DNA of 64,000 nt from Bradyrhizobium erythrophlei (GCF_900142985.1 NZ_LT670849.1:1178001-1242000), one strand, 5' to 3'; positions 10,201 to 18,659 are shown, counted from the first letter of the stretch. Numbers and translations are program-made. Notes: a model not told the origin generated them from the sequence alone.

Positions 10201-10344
10201 CACCACCTTCACCGTGAAGAAGGGGTCCTCGGCCCGGCCGAGCTTCTGGTAGGAGAAGAACCCGGCGACGCCCAATGCGACGATCAGGAACAACACCAGC
10301 GCGGGATGACTGACCGCCCAGGCCGACAGGTTGAAGCGCTTCAT
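7207..10344 (-). CDS. RND multidrug efflux transporter, inner-membrane subunit
   Basis: The 1,045-residue inner-membrane antiporter of the AcrB/MexF superfamily exports toxic compounds using the proton gradient. It has the expected layout: one N-terminal membrane helix, a large periplasmic loop, six helices, a second loop and six more helices. The paired aspartates for proton relay are in LGLLVDDAI near residue 400. The ATG at 10344 follows GGAGAG by 4 bases; a TTG 12 bases upstream is less likely. It lies downstream of the adaptor gene with an 81-base gap holding a hairpin. No outer-membrane TolC-like gene is adjacent, so a channel from elsewhere must be used. Confidence 0.93.
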   Translation of the reverse strand: MKRFNLSAWAVSHPALVLFLIVALGVAGFFSYQKLGRAEDPFFTVKVVNVSAFWPGATTKEIQEQVADPIEKKMQELPYFEKVQTYSKPGFTALQVTFRDSTPPKDVPYLFYLLRKKLVDVQGQLPAGLLGPVVNDEFSDVDSILYMMTSDGADYAQLKKAAEGLRQRLLKVTGVTKVDIYGTQDEKIFVEFSHAKLATLGITPQALFDSLAKQNNVVPAGTVETSSQRVPLRVTGALDGAKAVAETPVESNGRVFRLGDIATVNHGFVDPPSFVVRQEGKPAIGVGVVTAKGANILELGKEVTAATNEFMKAVPQGINVDRIADQPEVVEHAVSEFVHSFVEALAIVLFVSFLALGWRTGIVVAASVPLVLAIVFIVMDAMSLDLHRITLGALIIALGLLVDDAIIAVEMMVVKMEQGWDRIRAASFAWESTAFPMLTGTLVTAAGFLPIGFANSAVGEYAGGIFWIVAIALVASWFVAVIFTPYIGVKLLPNIRLHQNHDPHAIYDTRMYRGLRRVIQWCVDHRVKTVLATAGVFVLSIVAFGHVQQQFFPLSERPELFLQLRLPEGTAFNVTEKSVKKAEELLKDDKDIATYTSYVGQGSPRFWLGLNPQLPNEAFAEIVIVAKNVEARERIKAKIEQAAEEGDLSEARVRVDRFNFGPPVGFPVQFRVIGPDPQVVRDIAYKVRDIVGQNKNIREAQLDWNEQSPYLKLVVDQDRARALGLTPQDVSQALAMLISGVPVTTVRDGIEKVDVVARAVPSERLDLGHVGDLTVTSRNGVAVPLTQIAKIEYSHEEPIIWRRNRDMAITVRAEVVDGVQAPDVTNQIWPQLKEIRDHLEPAYRIEPGGAFEESEKGNASIFVLFPLMVIVMLTLLMIQLQSFSRLFLVFLTAPLGIVGASLGLNVANQPFGFVALLGLIALAGMIMRNAVILVDQIESDVADGLTRREAIIEATVRRARPVVLTALAAILAMIPLSRSAFWGPMAITIMGGLFVATFLTLLYLPGLYALWFRKSLEESGGSVHVGLALQHQDNVQPVFPLAAAE

Positions 10345-10386
10345 CGGACTCTCCAATGCCTTATCTTTATTTTCGTCAATCTCGAG

Positions 10387-10424
10387 ATTCCGGGTTCGCT
10401 CGCTGATGGCTCGCGCCCCGGAAT
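10387..10424. repeat. Intergenic inverted repeat between adaptor and RND genes
   Basis: ATTCCGGG (10387-10394) pairs with CCCGGAAT (10417-10424) around a 22-base loop rich in CGCTCGC. It resembles another common Bradyrhizobium spacer hairpin. Lying inside the efflux operon it could modulate read-through or stabilise the upstream message. Confidence 0.55.
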
Positions 10425-10436
10425 GACCGTGAAAAA

Positions 10437-11543
10437 TCAGAACGACAAGGACGATACGACCCGGACCTTCTGGCTCGGATCAAGCTTCTGCACGCCGAGC
10501 GTGACGATCTTCGCGCCCTCGTCGACGCCGCTGGCGATGATGACGCAATGGCTGTCGTACGACTTCACGACGACCGGCCTTAGGGAAATTGCGCCCTTGT
10601 CGTCGACGACGTAGAGCGAGGGATCGCCGCCCTGGTTGTACAGCGCCGACAACGGCAGCCGCGCCACGCGGTCGGACTGCGGATCGGACAGCGTCAATGT
10701 CGCGGTCATGCCGAGCGAGACGCTGTCTCCCGCCTCCGGCAGCGAAAACTTGGCAAGATAGGTTCGTGTCGCGGGATCGGCCGAGGGTGCGACCTCGCGC
10801 AGTTTTGCGGCATACGTCTTCCCGGCGTCCGACCACAGCGCGACCGTGGCAACGCCCGACTTGGCACGACTGAGAAGCGTCTCGGGGATCGCGACGACCG
10901 CTTCCTTCTCGCCAAGCCGGGCGACACGGACCGAGGCCTGGCCCGCGGCAACCACCTGGCCGGGCTCGATCGACGTCGCAGTGACAACACCACGGGTGTC
11001 CGCCACCAACGTTGCATAGGAAAGAGAGTTCTTGGTCAGTTCGACCGAGCGCTCGGCGCGATTGAGCCGCGCGCGGGCCTCGTCGCCTGCCGCCTTGGCG
11101 GAATCGAGCGTTGCATCGGTGGCCCAACCCTTGGCGCGGAGATCCTTGGCGCGCTGTTCAGCGGCGCCGGCCTGGGCCAGCACGCCGGTCGCAGCGCTGA
11201 ATTCCGCCTCGGCCTGCTCGGCCTGCAATTTCAGATCGACTTCATCGAGCGTGGCGAGCGGCTGGCCGACATCGACCGTCTGGCCAACCTCGACCAGCCG
11301 CTTCGCCACTTTCCCCGCGACGCGAAAACCCATGTCGGTTTCGATCCGGGGCCTGATCGTTCCGACAAAGCTGCGCTCGGGGGATTGGGATTCATAATGG
11401 ACGGTGGCGACCAAGACCGGCCGCGATTCCGCAGGCTTTTCAGCTACCGCGTTGTTGCAGCCGCCCAGGGCCACCGCCACGGCCGCCAGTGAAATTCCAG
11501 CTAAGAGCCTGGAATAGCTAGAAAAAATCCAACCAACCAGCAT
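10437..11543 (-). CDS. RND efflux periplasmic adaptor (membrane fusion) lipoprotein
   Basis: The 368-residue protein links the RND pump to an outer-membrane channel. It begins with a lipoprotein signal peptide ending in LGGC, with the lipidated cysteine near residue 29. A HlyD-like barrel-sandwich core and alpha-hairpin follow (GFRVAGKV, GQPLATLD, then an Ala/Glu-rich helical stretch). The ATG at 11543 follows GAGGAG by 6 bases; a GTG directly before it is also possible. It is the first gene of the efflux operon, driven from the promoter at 11576-11604. Confidence 0.92.
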   Translation of the reverse strand: MLVGWIFSSYSRLLAGISLAAVAVALGGCNNAVAEKPAESRPVLVATVHYESQSPERSFVGTIRPRIETDMGFRVAGKVAKRLVEVGQTVDVGQPLATLDEVDLKLQAEQAEAEFSAATGVLAQAGAAEQRAKDLRAKGWATDATLDSAKAAGDEARARLNRAERSVELTKNSLSYATLVADTRGVVTATSIEPGQVVAAGQASVRVARLGEKEAVVAIPETLLSRAKSGVATVALWSDAGKTYAAKLREVAPSADPATRTYLAKFSLPEAGDSVSLGMTATLTLSDPQSDRVARLPLSALYNQGGDPSLYVVDDKGAISLRPVVVKSYDSHCVIIASGVDEGAKIVTLGVQKLDPSQKVRVVSSLSF

Positions 11544-11575
11544 CACGCGCTCCTCTTGGCTCTCAGCCTGTGAGG

Positions 11576-11604
11576 AGTATCGATTGGTAACTGATAAAAG
11601 TCAA
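11576..11604 (-). promoter_or_regulatory. Sigma-70-type promoter of the RND efflux operon
   Basis: On the minus strand, TTGACT (11599-11604) and GATACT (11576-11581) are separated by exactly 17 bases. Transcription would start near 11569, about 26 bases before the adaptor ATG. The AT-rich flanks (GGTAACTGATAA, TTCGTTAGTCATC) are where a TetR operator would be expected, but I could not define a clean dyad. Confidence 0.6.
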
Positions 11605-11715
11605 TATTCGTTAGTCATCAGGAAAGCGTGATCGTTAACTCCGAATAACCGGTTCGGTGACCCCGAGCAGGCCGGTAGGGGGCAAGCGCCCCTTGGGACG
11701 CCTTAACGGAATTGA

Positions 11716-13047
11716 CTAGGAAGCCTTCACCGAATTGGCGAACTCGGTCTTGCTCTCCTGGCCGCTGAGGAACACCAGAAGGCCGCCGATCAAGGGCAAC
11801 ACGGCGAGAACCAGTAGTCCGTTCTGGGTGTTGCCGGTTGCCTGCGTCACCCAGCCGATCAGGTACGGCCCACCGAAGCCCGCGAGGTTGCCGATCGAGT
11901 TGATCAGCGCGATCGCGCCCGCAGCCGCTGTCCCGGAAAGCCACGCGGTCGGCAACGTCCAGAACACGCCGAAGGTGCAGAACACCCCGACGGCGGCGAT
12001 CGTCAGCACCGCTACGGTCGTGGAGGCGTCAAGGATGTAGCCAGACGCCGCCAAGGCGAGCGCGGTGAGCAGAAGCGGCGCGCCGACATGGACAACACGT
12101 TCCCGCGTAGCATCCGAATGCCGCGCCCAGAGAATCATCGCAATCGTGCCGAACAGATAAGGGATCGCGGTGACGAAGCCGGTCTGCGCATTCGTCAAGC
12201 CGAACGCCTTCACGATCTGCGGCAGCCAGAATTGCATGCCATAGAGCGCGCCGACGAAGCCGAAATAGACCAGGCTCAGCATGATCACTTTCGGCGACGA
12301 CAAGGCCTCGCCCAGCGTCATATGTTTCGCGGCCTGCTTGGCGGTCGTTTCCGCATTGAGTTTTGCGGCAAGCCAGGACTTCTGCTCGGGCGAAAGCCAA
12401 TTGGCGTGTTCAGGCCTGTCCGTGAGATAGAACCAAGTGACAATGCCGAGCAAAATCGAAGGAACACCTTCGATGATGAACAGCCACTGCCAGCCCTTGA
12501 GGCCCATCGCGCCGTCGAGCCCGAGCAGCAATCCCGACACCGGCGCGCCGATGACGGTCGAAACGGGAACGGCGATGGCGAAGGCGGCCAGAAAACGCGC
12601 ACGATACTCGGCCGGATACCAATAGGTGAGATAGAGGATGATGCCGGGGAAGAAGCCGGCTTCGGCAACGCCGAGCAGGAAGCGCAGAATGTAAAAGCTC
12701 CACTCGCCGCTGACGGTCGCCATCAGCGCCGAGATGATGCCCCAGGTCACCATGATGCGGGCGATCCAGCGGCTGGCGCCGAACTTCTCCAGCGCAAGAT
12801 TGCTCGGCACCTCGAAAATGAAATAGCCGAAGAAAAAGATGCCGGCGCCCCAGGCAAAGATCGTGGGCGAGAATTTCAGTTCCGCGTTCATGGTCAGCGC
12901 GGCGAAGCCGAGATTGACGCGGTCGAGGTAGGAAAAGAAATAGGCCAGCACCAGAAACGGAATCAGCCGCCACGAGATCGTGCGGATGGTCGATCGCTCC
13001 AGTTCGCTTGCGTTCGCACCGGTGACGCCTTGAGATGCGGCAGCCAT
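11716..13047 (-). CDS. MFS transporter, anion:cation symporter (ACS) type
   Basis: This 443-residue, 12-helix permease has the ACS-family opening: a basic N-terminus, then FSYLDRVNLGFA near residue 38, which is the signature of carriers for organic anions such as tartrate, phthalate, hexuronates or sugar acids. RFLLGVAEAGFFPG follows near residue 125. GGGGGAG lies 7 bases before the ATG at 13047. It stands alone between the efflux operon and a YcaQ-like gene, so context gives no substrate. A catabolic organic acid is most likely. Confidence 0.87.
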   Translation of the reverse strand: MAAASQGVTGANASELERSTIRTISWRLIPFLVLAYFFSYLDRVNLGFAALTMNAELKFSPTIFAWGAGIFFFGYFIFEVPSNLALEKFGASRWIARIMVTWGIISALMATVSGEWSFYILRFLLGVAEAGFFPGIILYLTYWYPAEYRARFLAAFAIAVPVSTVIGAPVSGLLLGLDGAMGLKGWQWLFIIEGVPSILLGIVTWFYLTDRPEHANWLSPEQKSWLAAKLNAETTAKQAAKHMTLGEALSSPKVIMLSLVYFGFVGALYGMQFWLPQIVKAFGLTNAQTGFVTAIPYLFGTIAMILWARHSDATRERVVHVGAPLLLTALALAASGYILDASTTVAVLTIAAVGVFCTFGVFWTLPTAWLSGTAAAGAIALINSIGNLAGFGGPYLIGWVTQATGNTQNGLLVLAVLPLIGGLLVFLSGQESKTEFANSVKAS

Positions 13048-13150
13048 GGATAGTCTCCCCCGAAATTATTGTTTTGTGCGTTTAGGCCCACGCCTCCCAT
13101 ACCATTCACCGCTCTCGCGCGGAATAGCCGAGCCGGGTAGCCGCAATGCC

Positions 13151-14311
13151 TCACTCGCCGAGCTGAAAACGCTCGAAGCGGTGCAGTTCTTCCTCGATTT
13201 TCCGCTTCAACTCCTTGCGTGGGCCCCTCGTGGCGCTCCCCACCCAATTCCATTTCTGCAACAGCAATTTCCCGTTCTGGCGATCGGTCTTGAGATCGAG
13301 CGCCGCCACGATGGCGTCCCCAACCAGGACCGGCAGCGCGAAATAGCCGAAGCGGCGTTTCTCCTTCGGCACATAGGCTTCGAAAAAATGCTCATAGCCG
13401 AAAATCAGCTGCGTTCGCTTGCGCTGGATAATCAAGGGATCGAACGGGGAAAGAACATGCACGCGCTCGCCGACGCCGTTCACGACGGTCTCGAGCGTCG
13501 CGGGCTCCGCCCAATGCTCCTGCTTGCCGGCGCCTTCCAGCGCGACGGCAACGAGCTCCTTGCGGCGAACGCGGGCCTCGATCAAACGCCGCACCGCCGC
13601 TTTGCTCGGCGCATCGAGATGGCAGATGGAATCGAGGCTGACCAGCCCCTGCGCGCGGAGGCCGCGATCCAGCAGATATCCGGAGATTTCGCGCGTTGAT
13701 GCTGCTTTCGGCAACCGGTCCCAGCCAAAGTGCCGGTCCATCAGGTCATAGGTCTTGAGCATGCCGTTGCGCTCGGAGATGGTGACCCGCCCCTCATAAA
13801 AGGCGAGTTGCAGCGCCCGCTTCGACGGCTTGCGGCTTGCCCACGCATGCACCTTCTCGACCAGCACATCATCCTCGATGTCGCGAATGGTCAGTGCGCC
13901 GTCCTTCTTCAGAAGCCGCATCACCTTGCGCAAATCGGCGGGCTTTACCTCCTTGAACCATTTGTGCCCCTCGCGCCGATGCAGCTTCATCGCCGGAATA
14001 AAAAACCGGAAATCCTTCGCCGGCACGTAAGCCAGCGCGTGGGTCCAGTATTCGAACACGCTTTTGTCGATGCTCTGGGCGTGACGCAGATCGGTCCTGC
14101 GATAAGCGGGAATGCGGTTCCACAGAATATGATGGTGGCAGCGCTCGATCACATGGATGGTGTCGATCTGCACATAACCGAGATGCTCGACCGCCGCGGC
14201 CGTGGCTCGCGGGCCCTCGCCGAACGGCGCCTCGGAATCAAGCCGCTGGGCACGCAGCCAGATCGCTCTGGCGGCGGCTTTGGTCATCGGTATTGGCTTG
14301 TCGGCGGGCAT
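13151..14311 (-). CDS. YcaQ-like winged-helix DNA glycosylase family protein
   Basis: The 386-residue product matches the YcaQ/AlkX family (DUF1006), whose characterised members unhook DNA interstrand crosslinks. The diagnostic Q-x-D active-site motif is present in GYVQIDTI near residue 47. ERCHHHILWNRI follows, then the helical and winged-helix segments, ending in a long basic C-terminal helix. The ATG at 14311 is preferred over one at 14338. No repair gene is adjacent. Function is assigned by family only; other members act on different lesions. Confidence 0.82.
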   Translation of the reverse strand: MPADKPIPMTKAAARAIWLRAQRLDSEAPFGEGPRATAAAVEHLGYVQIDTIHVIERCHHHILWNRIPAYRRTDLRHAQSIDKSVFEYWTHALAYVPAKDFRFFIPAMKLHRREGHKWFKEVKPADLRKVMRLLKKDGALTIRDIEDDVLVEKVHAWASRKPSKRALQLAFYEGRVTISERNGMLKTYDLMDRHFGWDRLPKAASTREISGYLLDRGLRAQGLVSLDSICHLDAPSKAAVRRLIEARVRRKELVAVALEGAGKQEHWAEPATLETVVNGVGERVHVLSPFDPLIIQRKRTQLIFGYEHFFEAYVPKEKRRFGYFALPVLVGDAIVAALDLKTDRQNGKLLLQKWNWVGSATRGPRKELKRKIEEELHRFERFQLGE

Positions 14312-14376
14312 AACCCAGCAACTTAACGGGATTCGCACATCTCAGGCAGGCCTTTTGGTCCGAAAGCTCTGGCGGC

Positions 14377-14631
14377 TCAGGGCTTGGCGCGATCGCCGAT
14401 GCTGCCCGTCGCCGTCTCGGCGTCGCACACCGCCTTGCCGCGTTGCGGCGCCTTGCACCGGTAAACGCTGCCCGTGAGCCGATCGATCAGCCACACATTG
14501 TCTTCAAGCCCGCTTTCCATGCCGATGAAGCGCGTGCCCACGGCCGTCACCAGCGTCGACAGCAGGATTGCGGTCGCAATGATCGCCGAACCAACCAGCA
14601 CGGCCGCGGAGGTTCCCGTCTGCCCTGGCAT
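14377..14631 (-). CDS. Small single-pass membrane protein of unknown function
   Basis: The 84-residue product has one predicted membrane helix (about residues 10-32, rich in Ala, Ile, Leu and Val) and a polar C-terminus. That tail contains DRLTGSVYRC and a second cysteine in KAVCDAE, a style seen in short hypothetical proteins of Bradyrhizobium. The ribosome site is weak. A longer overlapping frame covers much of the same DNA, but its protein looks artificial over the shared part. Function unknown. Confidence 0.6.
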   Translation of the reverse strand: MPGQTGTSAAVLVGSAIIATAILLSTLVTAVGTRFIGMESGLEDNVWLIDRLTGSVYRCKAPQRGKAVCDAETATGSIGDRAKP

Positions 14632-14989
14632 GGTCGGGCGATGCCCCTGATATTCGTTTGGCTTCTTTTGGGTCGGAAACAGAGACAGTTGATGGTACTC
14701 GCAGCATTCGCAGTCGCAGACCGGCCATCTTTAGAAACCCATCTGGCCAATTTTTTGTTCGCACCTCGGCGAACAAGCGACAGCTTTGCGATCCAGACAT
14801 CAACTCCCGCTGAGCTTCGCAAGAGTCCAAGTCTTTTTCGCAATAGTCCAAGTTTTTTTTTGCTTCCTGGATTTGAACTGAAAGCGACGCGGCCATCACT
14901 AATTGTCGGTGTCGTAGCACGTCGCTTGTGACAAATATGCCACATGGACTGCTGCATGCGGGACAACGAAAGCGGCAGACACAACACAG
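14632..14989. other. Intergenic region before the FecR gene
   Basis: This 358-base spacer holds the promoter region of the FecR/beta-barrel pair and a 21-base tandem repeat at 14816-14857. One minus-strand frame through here (beginning near 14896) has a short coiled-coil-like stretch, but it then runs out of frame over the neighbouring gene. I see no convincing gene. Confidence 0.5.
14816..14857. repeat. Two 21-bp tandem repeats
   Basis: The units at 14816-14836 and 14837-14857 agree at 19 of 21 positions. Both begin TTCGCAA and contain AGTCCAAGT, and both end in a T-run. The 21-base period puts the TCCAAGT cores two helical turns apart, which suits a regulator that binds side by side. Confidence 0.6.
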
Positions 14990-15709
14990 ATGAATTGGCG
15001 CCAGCGTGTTTTCCTCTTTTCGGTCCTGTTGCCCTTTGCGGGACTAGCCCTCAATCCAGCCCAGGCGCAGACCCGCGTCGGTGAAGCGGTTCTCGTGCAA
15101 AACCAGGTTGCCCGTGTCGCGGGCTCGCTGACCATGCCCATCGCCGTCGGCGACGGCCTCATGCGCGACGAGACCGTGCGTACCGGCACGGAGAGCGCGG
15201 CCAAGCTCGTGATGGCCGACAGCACCAATCTTTCGATCGGTCCCAATGCCTCGATCACGCTCGACCGCACGGTCTTCAACGACGAGCGTTCCTATCGCGA
15301 GATCGCCATCAAGCTCGCAACGGGTGCGTTTCGTTTCGTCACGGGCCACTCCGAGAAGGCGGCCTACACGATCAAAACGCCGATCGCGAGCATCGGCGTA
15401 CGCGGCACCGTTCTCGATATTCTGTCGCAGCGGGGCAAGACCACCGTGGTGCTGCAGGAAGGCGCCTCGCGCGTTTGCGCCATCGGCGGCGCCTGCATTG
15501 AACTGACGAATCCGGGCGATACCGCCACCATCACGTCGACCGGCAATGGCGGCAAGACCACGATCAAGAAATCCGACTCCTCGAGCTGGACGTTCGCCGG
15601 GAACTGCACGGCGGCGCCGGGGCTTTGCAGCGTGACACAATTTGCCGAAGCCGCTCCGCCGCCCGTCGACAGCGGCCCCGTCGAAACCAGCGCGCTGTGT
15701 GGACGCTGA
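14990..15709 (+). CDS. Secreted FecR-domain protein
   Basis: The 239-residue product starts with a Sec signal peptide (cleavage after AQA near residue 26). A FecR domain follows: VRTGTESAAKLVMAD and GVRGTVLDI are typical of the family. Classical FecR proteins are membrane-anchored anti-sigma signal transducers. This one has no membrane helix or N-terminal anti-sigma part, so it is probably a periplasmic or exported scaffold version. The beta-barrel gene starts 2 bases after its stop, so the two are co-transcribed and likely act together. Four cysteines in the C-terminal half may form disulfides. Confidence 0.83.
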   Translation: MNWRQRVFLFSVLLPFAGLALNPAQAQTRVGEAVLVQNQVARVAGSLTMPIAVGDGLMRDETVRTGTESAAKLVMADSTNLSIGPNASITLDRTVFNDERSYREIAIKLATGAFRFVTGHSEKAAYTIKTPIASIGVRGTVLDILSQRGKTTVVLQEGASRVCAIGGACIELTNPGDTATITSTGNGGKTTIKKSDSSSWTFAGNCTAAPGLCSVTQFAEAAPPPVDSGPVETSALCGR

Positions 15710-15711
15710 CG

Positions 15712-16773
15712 ATGGCCGCATCCCCACGCAAATTCGACGCCAGGATCTTCGTCGCCGCGGTGCTTTCCGGCGTTTCCCTCCAGGTGCTGATGCTTCCGCC
15801 GGCGGCAAAGGCCGCGGGGTACTGCCTCAACAACGGAGAAGGCCCCTGCTACAATGATTCAGGTTCCAGCAGCGGTTCGATCAAAGGGGTCGTCGATCAG
15901 CGCTTCAACCAGATCATCACCAACCGTGTGCTCGGCACCGTGTTGCTCGGCGTCAACGAACAGATCAATTGCAGCGACTGCGTGAGCGCGTTCGGCTCCG
16001 CCGGGTCGTTCTCGGCCGGCATTCACGGCCGCAAGGAAATCACGAATAACCTGTCGCTTCTGGCAGGCCTCGCCTATACCCAATACGGCGAGAGCGGATA
16101 CAAGGTGACCGATGCGCCGATCGGTGCTTTCGCGTTGCGCTACGATTTCACGGATTGGGGCTCCTCGCGACCGTTCTTCGATGTCGGCACCATCCTGACG
16201 CCCTTCGAAAAGGTCAGCTACAGCCGCAGCTACAGTTACACGACAGCTTTCGGCCCCGCTGCGCCGCCAAGCATTGCGCTGCAGAGCTCGACCAATGCCA
16301 GCGAATATAGCGTGTACGGACGGGCCGGCTGGATCACCCGGCTATCGCCACGCGACGAACTCGCCGCGTCCGTCGAGGTCTGGCAGTTGTGGCAAAGCGT
16401 GAGTGGCTACAGCGATCCGAACGCCGCTTCCAATGCATTCAGCGCGAACGTCGCGGGCGGCACCGACCGAACCAATCTGGCCAAGATCGGCGCGCAGTGG
16501 ACGCATCTGTTCGGCGACAATATCGAAACCAATATCAACGGCGGGTTTGTGCAGTCGTTCGCAAACCACTCCGGCCTCGTTGCCACTGTTACCGGCGAGG
16601 ATGGTCTGGTGGCGCCCACAATCGGAAACCAGAGCTGGTTCGAATATGGCGGCCGGGTTGGATTCCGCATCACCAAGGGCTGGGTCGCCGATCTTTTTGT
16701 CAACGGCACGTTAGGGCCGCAACCCGTCGGCAACACGATTCACGGCGGCGTCGGGCTGCGCGTGAATTATTGA
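15712..16773 (+). CDS. Outer-membrane beta-barrel (autotransporter-domain-like) protein
   Basis: The 353-residue product has a signal peptide ending in AKA near residue 29, a Gly/Ser-rich linker with two cysteine-containing segments, and then about 250 residues of alternating beta-strand sequence. It ends in an aromatic residue (VNY), the usual signal for outer-membrane insertion by Bam. The strands resemble an autotransporter barrel domain, but no long passenger is present. The ATG at 15712 follows the FecR gene stop by 2 bases. It may be a porin-like barrel that exposes or anchors the FecR protein. That pairing is inference. Confidence 0.78.
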   Translation: MAASPRKFDARIFVAAVLSGVSLQVLMLPPAAKAAGYCLNNGEGPCYNDSGSSSGSIKGVVDQRFNQIITNRVLGTVLLGVNEQINCSDCVSAFGSAGSFSAGIHGRKEITNNLSLLAGLAYTQYGESGYKVTDAPIGAFALRYDFTDWGSSRPFFDVGTILTPFEKVSYSRSYSYTTAFGPAAPPSIALQSSTNASEYSVYGRAGWITRLSPRDELAASVEVWQLWQSVSGYSDPNAASNAFSANVAGGTDRTNLAKIGAQWTHLFGDNIETNINGGFVQSFANHSGLVATVTGEDGLVAPTIGNQSWFEYGGRVGFRITKGWVADLFVNGTLGPQPVGNTIHGGVGLRVNY

Positions 16774-16887
16774 ATCGTCGGCGATATCGGTCCTCGATCG
16801 CTTGCGTGAAGTGAATCACGTGATTGGAATTGAACCTCTCCTGCCGTCGGAGCATCCAACCGAACGTAATGGCGAGGATCAAAACCC

Positions 16888-17517
16888 ATGAACGGCTTTC
16901 CCGGAATTTCCCGCAGCTTGGCGATCGCATTCGGCGCCGCGCTGATGACGGCAGGCACGGCGCTTGCGGCTGACGTCTTCGCGGAGCAGATCGTCAATGC
17001 GCTGCAACCGACGACACTGACCCGCAGCCTTTCGGCCGACCGGCCCGATCCCGCGGTCCAGACCCGGGAAGACAGCTTCATCAATAGCGTTCGCAACCGG
17101 AAAACCCGCTCGCTTTCGCTGGGCGAGCGCGACGGGATTGCGGAACTTGCGGCTGCAAAGCCCAAGATCGATCTCGATATCCAGTTTGAATATAATTCTG
17201 CGAAGATCAGCCAGGCCTCGCTGCCCGCCGTACAGGAACTCGGCAAGGCGCTTTCAAATCCGGCGTTCAAAGGCTCGACCTTTGTGGTGGCCGGTCACAC
17301 CGACGCCATCGGCGGCGAAAGCTTCAATCAGGATCTTTCCGAACGCCGCGCCGATACGATCAAACAATATCTCAGCGCGAAGTTCGGCATCGCCGGGAGC
17401 GATCTCGTCGCCGTCGGCTATGGCAAGACCCGGTTGAAAGACCCCAACGCGCCGGCCGCGGCCGTCAACCGCCGCGTTCAGGTCGTCAATCTCACCGGGC
17501 AAACCGCATCCAAATAA
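16888..17517 (+). CDS. OmpA-family peptidoglycan-binding protein
   Basis: The 209-residue product has an N-terminal signal peptide ending in ALA near residue 26. The C-terminal OmpA domain contains AGHTDAIGG, LSERRAD and AVNRRVQVVN, which include the peptidoglycan-contacting Asp and Arg. The middle region is short and carries no barrel, so this is a soluble or lipid-free OmpA-like protein rather than a full OmpA. It follows the FecR/barrel pair by 114 bases and probably shares an envelope role. Confidence 0.87.
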   Translation: MNGFPGISRSLAIAFGAALMTAGTALAADVFAEQIVNALQPTTLTRSLSADRPDPAVQTREDSFINSVRNRKTRSLSLGERDGIAELAAAKPKIDLDIQFEYNSAKISQASLPAVQELGKALSNPAFKGSTFVVAGHTDAIGGESFNQDLSERRADTIKQYLSAKFGIAGSDLVAVGYGKTRLKDPNAPAAAVNRRVQVVNLTGQTASK

Positions 17518-17550
17518 TCGACGCCGTCCAATTGCCGCCCACAAGAAAAA

Positions 17551-17571
17551 TGGCCGGGCAAAGCCCGGCCA
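17551..17571 (-). terminator. Intrinsic terminator of the alpha/beta hydrolase gene
   Basis: TGGCCGGGC, AAA, GCCCGGCCA forms a perfect 9-bp stem. On the minus strand it is followed directly by five Ts. It sits 28 bases after the hydrolase stop and would also face transcription from the OmpA-like gene. Confidence 0.85.
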
Positions 17572-17598
17572 TCAGTCAAAACCTGGATCGTCTTGTTA

Positions 17599-18639
17599 TT
17601 ATGTCGAGATCGGCGTTGGCATGGTCAGGAACGCCTTGGTCGCGTGCCAGAACAACTGCCGGTTCGTGGCCAGCACAACCGAGTGCGCCACGCCGGGCAG
17701 GATGATCAATTGGCGATCGCCGTTGGGCAATTGTCCGTAGAAATCCTGCAGGTCCGCAACGGTAGAATTTCCGTCATATTGACCGCTGATCACCAGCGTC
17801 GGCACGACGACCTTCTTGGGATCGACCTGCGGCATCTTGGACGTCATATCGAGGTAGGTGCCGGTCGGAACCTGATCGCCGAACGGCATCTCGGCGTCGG
17901 CCAACGCCTCGACAGCGGCGAGTTCGCTGGTGCCCGGCTTGTCGCGGGTGGCGATCGAGCGGATCATCTCGCGATCACGCTTGCGCATGTTGTGCGTGCG
18001 ATAATAGTCGAGCTGCTCGGCACGCTTGACAAGGGTCGGTGCACCATCGCCCTTGTAAGTGAAAGCGGCAAGCACCAGACGATCGACGCGGTCGGGTTGG
18101 ACTTCCGCAAAAGCGCCTGCACGGATCGCGCCAGCGGATTCACCGAGGAAGTGATACTTCTGCCGTCCGGTTTCCTTGGAGAGGACGTCGAGCGCAGCCT
18201 TGAGATCTTCGACACCGCTCTTGATGTCGGAATTGCCGGAGGTCCGGCCCGACTTGCCGTAGTTCTCGTGATCCATGGTCCAGCAATCGAAGCCGTAACG
18301 AGCGAACTCGTCCATCACGGAGTATTCGCCGCCACCTTTGACGTGAATATCGAAGCAGCGCGATGTCACCGACGAGCCATGCACGAAGAACAGCACCGGC
18401 TTGGAAGGCTCGCCGGCTTTCGGCGCGCCAACGCGCTTGCGGAACATCCACAACGGCACGTCGCCCTTCTTCGCCCAATATTCGCTGCTCCAGATCTCGC
18501 CGCCTTCGGTGGCAGCGCTCGCGCTTGGCGCGGGCAGCGTCGCCGACAGGCTTCCCGCGACAAGGCCGAGGCCGGCGCCCTTCATCAGGGTGCGCCGTCC
18601 GAGCGGTTGATTGACGAGTTGGTCGTTGGATTGCGTCAC
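17599..18639 (-). CDS. Tat-exported alpha/beta hydrolase
   Basis: The 346-residue product has a twin-arginine signal (LGRRTLMK near residues 14-20, hydrophobic stretch, cleavage after ASA). The alpha/beta-hydrolase core has an oxyanion HG in FVHGSS, the nucleophile in GESAG, an acid in GQYDGN and the histidine in GVAHS. I chose the GTG at 18639 because GGAGAGG lies 4 bases upstream and the Tat motif then sits at the usual position; the frame stays open 90 bases further through a tandem repeat. The gene stands alone, ending at an intrinsic terminator. Substrate unknown; a secreted esterase or lactonase is plausible. Confidence 0.85.
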   Translation of the reverse strand: MTQSNDQLVNQPLGRRTLMKGAGLGLVAGSLSATLPAPSASAATEGGEIWSSEYWAKKGDVPLWMFRKRVGAPKAGEPSKPVLFFVHGSSVTSRCFDIHVKGGGEYSVMDEFARYGFDCWTMDHENYGKSGRTSGNSDIKSGVEDLKAALDVLSKETGRQKYHFLGESAGAIRAGAFAEVQPDRVDRLVLAAFTYKGDGAPTLVKRAEQLDYYRTHNMRKRDREMIRSIATRDKPGTSELAAVEALADAEMPFGDQVPTGTYLDMTSKMPQVDPKKVVVPTLVISGQYDGNSTVADLQDFYGQLPNGDRQLIILPGVAHSVVLATNRQLFWHATKAFLTMPTPIST

Positions 18640-18659
18640 GATTCCTCTCCGAAGTTTTT

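Noticed and set aside
14504-14920. Minus-strand frame with a short coiled-coil-like start
   Set aside because: The first 60 residues look protein-like, but the rest overlaps the small membrane-protein gene in another frame and looks artificial. The coil comes from the 21-bp tandem repeat.
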